Part shown: piece after piece, positions 13,612-15,666 of the stretch
How positions within the stretch are numbered: position 1 is the stretch's first letter
Layout: every line of letters begins with the position of its first letter
Origin: a bacterium
GTDB lineage: Bacteria; Bdellovibrionota; Bdellovibrionia; Bdellovibrionales; UBA1609
Length of the DNA: 15,666 nt
Reading direction: 5' to 3'
Assembly: GCA_021784635.1 (NCBI GenBank)
Contig: JAJYHS010000249.1
Span: 1 to 15,666 of the forward strand
Translations under genes and position numbers: made by a program
The notes under the pieces: generated by a model
The model's database searches: none
Seen by the model: only the letters and a program-made list of their open reading frames with translations
What the model was told of the DNA's origin: nothing

Positions 13612-14932
13612 TTTCACCGTCACGCATACTGATATGACCGCCAACAATTGTGGCAACAACCCAGCCGTGAACTTTGTAACCGTCAAATGGTGTCCACTTG
13701 CAGCGGCTTTCGATCCATGAATTCGTGATCGTTTTTTCGGCGTTCAAATCGACCAGTGCAAAATCCGCATCTTTACCGATTTGAATTGAACCCTTTGAGT
13801 TTAGACGAAATAGCTGCGCGGGATTGTAACTTGTCAGCTCCACAAGCCGCGCTAGGCTAAGTCGATTATTATGCACATGATCGAGCATGACCGGTAAAAG
13901 TGTTTGGACCCCCGGCATTCCCGATGGCGATTTCGGATAAATTTGCTTTTTTTCGGCCAGGGTGTGAGGTGCGTGGTCCGATCCGATTGTCGTCGCGAGA
14001 CCGTCACGTACGGCCGTCCATATTGCTTCGTAATGGCGCTTGTCGCGTATGGGCGGATTCATTTGCGCGAGAGTTCCGAGTTTTGCATAACATTCTGGAG
14101 CGACAAGAGTCAGATGTTGAGGGGTGACTTCAAATGTCACATGGCCGTTACGATGCACGCGAAAAAAATCGATCTCTTCGGCGGTGGAGATATGAAGAAT
14201 ATGCGCGTGCTTCGAATATTTTTCGGCCAACGCGACAATTTTCTTGGTGGCGATCAACGCCGTTTCGACATCGCGCCAATCCGGGTGCATCTCAACTTGA
14301 CCCGGCGCCTGTTCAACTATACGGCGCCGTTCACTGAGCCGGGGATTATCTTCGGCGTGCACAGCAAATGGCCGGGTTAATTTTGAAACCACACGCTCTA
14401 AATTTTCGTCGGATCCGATTATCAGATTGCCAGTGGAGCTGCCCATGAAGATTTTTACTCCACAAACATTGCGATGGTTTTCTAGTTCGGCGAGTTTATC
14501 AATGTTTGAAGGGGACGCCCCGATATAAAATGCGTAATTCACCCAGCACTTATTTTGTGCACGGCTGACTTTATCCGCGACATCAAGTGCAGTTAGAGTC
14601 GGCGGTTTCGTGTTGGGCATGTCAAAAAACGTGGTGACACCGCCCATGAGCGCGGCACGCGACCCACTGACGAGATCTTCTTTTTCAGGGAACCCGGGAT
14701 CGCGAAAATGAACTTGCGTATCGATTGCTCCCGGTAAAAGTGTAAGCCCGCGAGCTTGAATTTTTGATTTTGCTTCGCTTTGGTTAAGCGCACCGATCGC
14801 CGCAATTTTCTTGTTTGAAATCCCGACGTCCGCGACTTCCACCGTCCACCGGCCTTTTTCGCGATTATGAGGTGCAACAATTGTTGCACCAGAAATGATC
14901 AAATCGAATGGCTGTGAAATTTCTGATGACAT
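13571..14932 (-). CDS. pyrC: Dihydroorotase, class I
   Basis: Dihydroorotase closes carbamoyl-aspartate to dihydroorotate, the third step of pyrimidine synthesis, in the cytosol. The 453-residue product has amidohydrolase TIM-barrel marks: DTQVHFRDPG (H75, R77), FDMPNT, K160 in GVKIFMGSSTG (the carbamylated metal-bridging lysine), H192 in VHAED, H247 in HILHIS and D319 in GSDHAPH. The first histidine of the usual HxH is Gln73, which I recall from a recognised subgroup (for example rhizobial enzymes), so activity is likely retained. The reading frame is open to 15088, but homology begins near residue 8 of the chosen ATG 14932. ATG 14941 is an equally possible start; neither has a strong ribosome binding site (GTGAT sits before 14932). 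No other pyrimidine gene is in the window. A hydantoinase role is less likely given the PyrC-specific motifs. Confidence 0.88.
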   Translation of the reverse strand: MSSEISQPFDLIISGATIVAPHNREKGRWTVEVADVGISNKKIAAIGALNQSEAKSKIQARGLTLLPGAIDTQVHFRDPGFPEKEDLVSGSRAALMGGVTTFFDMPNTKPPTLTALDVADKVSRAQNKCWVNYAFYIGASPSNIDKLAELENHRNVCGVKIFMGSSTGNLIIGSDENLERVVSKLTRPFAVHAEDNPRLSERRRIVEQAPGQVEMHPDWRDVETALIATKKIVALAEKYSKHAHILHISTAEEIDFFRVHRNGHVTFEVTPQHLTLVAPECYAKLGTLAQMNPPIRDKRHYEAIWTAVRDGLATTIGSDHAPHTLAEKKQIYPKSPSGMPGVQTLLPVMLDHVHNNRLSLARLVELTSYNPAQLFRLNSKGSIQIGKDADFALVDLNAEKTITNSWIESRCKWTPFDGYKVHGWVVATIVGGHISMRDGEIIGSPMGSPALRT

Positions 14933-14979
14933 ATTTTGCATCACGCTAGCACACGGCTCGACTGAAGACCAGTTCATTG

Positions 14980-15008
14980 TTGACCGGTCATTCGCTGGTC
15001 TAGACAAT
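14980..15008 (+). promoter_or_regulatory. Promoter for the coiled-coil gene, with a palindrome over the -35 box
   Basis: -35 TTGACC (14980-14985) and -10 GACAAT (15003-15008) have an ideal 17 bp spacer; transcription should begin near 15015. The -35 overlaps TGACCGGTCA (14981-14990), a perfect 10 bp palindrome, lying between two divergent genes and therefore a candidate operator for either or both. Confidence 0.5.
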
Positions 15009-15014
15009 AAATAG

Positions 15015-15666
15015 GTGACACTCGACGCTTTTTTGCATTTTTTTATCCAGCATAACGAAACAATCATTTTGCTTACGATCGCGATCATTTGTTTGCTTTC
15101 GGTTTACGTCGTATTTCGACAAGTTTTTCGGACTTCGTCATCGTCGCTCGACGCCGTTGATTTTTCAAAAATTGAAGACACGCTCAAAAAACTTTTGAGC
15201 CAAACACATAGCGCGATTGATTCCGTGAGCGGCGCAACGGCCGATGGTTCGGGTCGAGTGACAGGTTCCGGTACCGGCGTAACGGGGGCGACTGGGTCTT
15301 TAGGTAATGCAAATGCCGACGGGCCGGCGCTTAAAAAAGAGCTTGAAGCGCGGGCTGCGATGATCGAAGAACTGAAAAAACAAGTCGTTGATGCGAAGGC
15401 CAATGAAGGCGCATCTGCGGAATTGCTTGCGAAGATCAAAGACCTCGAAGGCAAACTTGCAGAATACGAAATCATCGAAGACGATATCGCCGATCTATCT
15501 CATTATAAAGAAGAAAACGCCCGTCTCAAAAAACAGTTGGAACAAATCAGCCGCGGTGGTCCCGCACTTGTAGATCAATTTGCCGATGCGGTGAAGAGCG
15601 ATGCATCGACTGCGAATGCGGCACCTGTGCCCAATCCCGCTAAACCAAGTGAGCCAGCACCAACTG
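15015..15666 (+). CDS. Membrane-anchored coiled-coil protein, 3' end outside the window
   Basis: The reading frame runs unbroken from a stop at 15012-15014 to the window edge, so at least 217 residues are encoded. GTG 15015 is used here; TTG 15033 and TTG 15069 are alternatives, and none has a ribosome binding site. Residues about 18-37 (TIILLTIAIICLLSVYVVFR) are a single membrane helix. A Gly/Ser/Thr-rich flexible stretch (around GSGRVTGSGTGVTGATGS) leads into a charged coiled coil from about residue 95 to 175 with heptad-like Leu/Ile spacing (ELEARAAMIEELKKQVVDAK, later ENARLKKQLEQI). The end seen is Pro/Ala-rich. No family is recognised; an envelope-spanning or scaffolding role would suit such a layout. 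The gene is divergent from pyrC and has its own promoter. Confidence 0.7.
   Translation, partial: MTLDAFLHFFIQHNETIILLTIAIICLLSVYVVFRQVFRTSSSSLDAVDFSKIEDTLKKLLSQTHSAIDSVSGATADGSGRVTGSGTGVTGATGSLGNANADGPALKKELEARAAMIEELKKQVVDAKANEGASAELLAKIKDLEGKLAEYEIIEDDIADLSHYKEENARLKKQLEQISRGGPALVDQFADAVKSDASTANAAPVPNPAKPSEPAPT

Noticed and set aside
14933..15088. 52-codon N-terminal extension of dihydroorotase
   Set aside because: The extension has no homology-like content, and it runs through the divergent promoter and palindrome.
15104..15475. Minus-strand 123-codon Ser/Ala-rich frame
   Set aside because: It is the antisense shadow of the coiled-coil gene, whose plus frame has a membrane helix, heptads and a promoter.

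Overview
The window reads like an ordinary chromosomal segment of a Gram-negative, flagellated bacterium. Evidence is an outer-membrane-type beta-barrel protein, several lipoproteins, a peptidoglycan L,D-transpeptidase-type enzyme and a FliL homologue. Base composition is moderate, ATG/GTG/TTG starts are mixed, many secreted proteins are unrecognisable, and one lipoprotein has an N-terminus ending in F-E-N-C. Together these fit Bdellovibrionota (Bdellovibrio relatives) best. That placement is inference from gene style, not a search result. I see no CRISPR array, insertion sequence, prophage, tRNA or rRNA.

Layout. (1) 29-235: a small unknown cytosolic protein. (2) 258-1319, minus: a secreted YkuD enzyme with a C-terminal NTF2-like domain (Csd6/Pgp2 architecture), with a good promoter at 1356-1384. 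(3) 1467-4860, plus: an orphan fliL-like gene, then two translationally coupled M16 peptidase-family genes. The first has the zinc motif and the second has the arginine/tyrosine pair, so they look like the two halves of a heterodimeric protease. The leader before the first M16 gene can fold so that its ribosome binding site is paired. (4) 4889-8172, minus: a lipoprotein subtilase followed by two tandem paralogues, each with a signal peptide, a conserved periplasmic domain and a C-terminal membrane anchor. (5) 8480-9382, plus: a LysR regulator, divergent from the subtilase. (6) 9377-11126, minus: nusB, an unknown 152-residue gene and the PEP synthase/PPDK regulatory protein gene, closely packed. 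(7) 11245-13611, plus: a beta-barrel-like protein, an RsmB-type 16S rRNA methyltransferase and a small cysteine-containing putative lipoprotein. (8) 13571-14932, minus: dihydroorotase, overlapping the preceding gene tail to tail. (9) 15015-end, plus: the start of a membrane-anchored coiled-coil protein, truncated by the window edge.

Functionally the window mixes housekeeping genes (nusB, rsmB, pyrC, the PEP regulator) with cell-envelope and proteolysis genes. The two proteolytic clusters (M16 pair, subtilase plus anchored paralogues) lie tail to tail around a stem-loop at 4849-4871. They are the least explained part of the window. No single region looks like a defence or mobile system.
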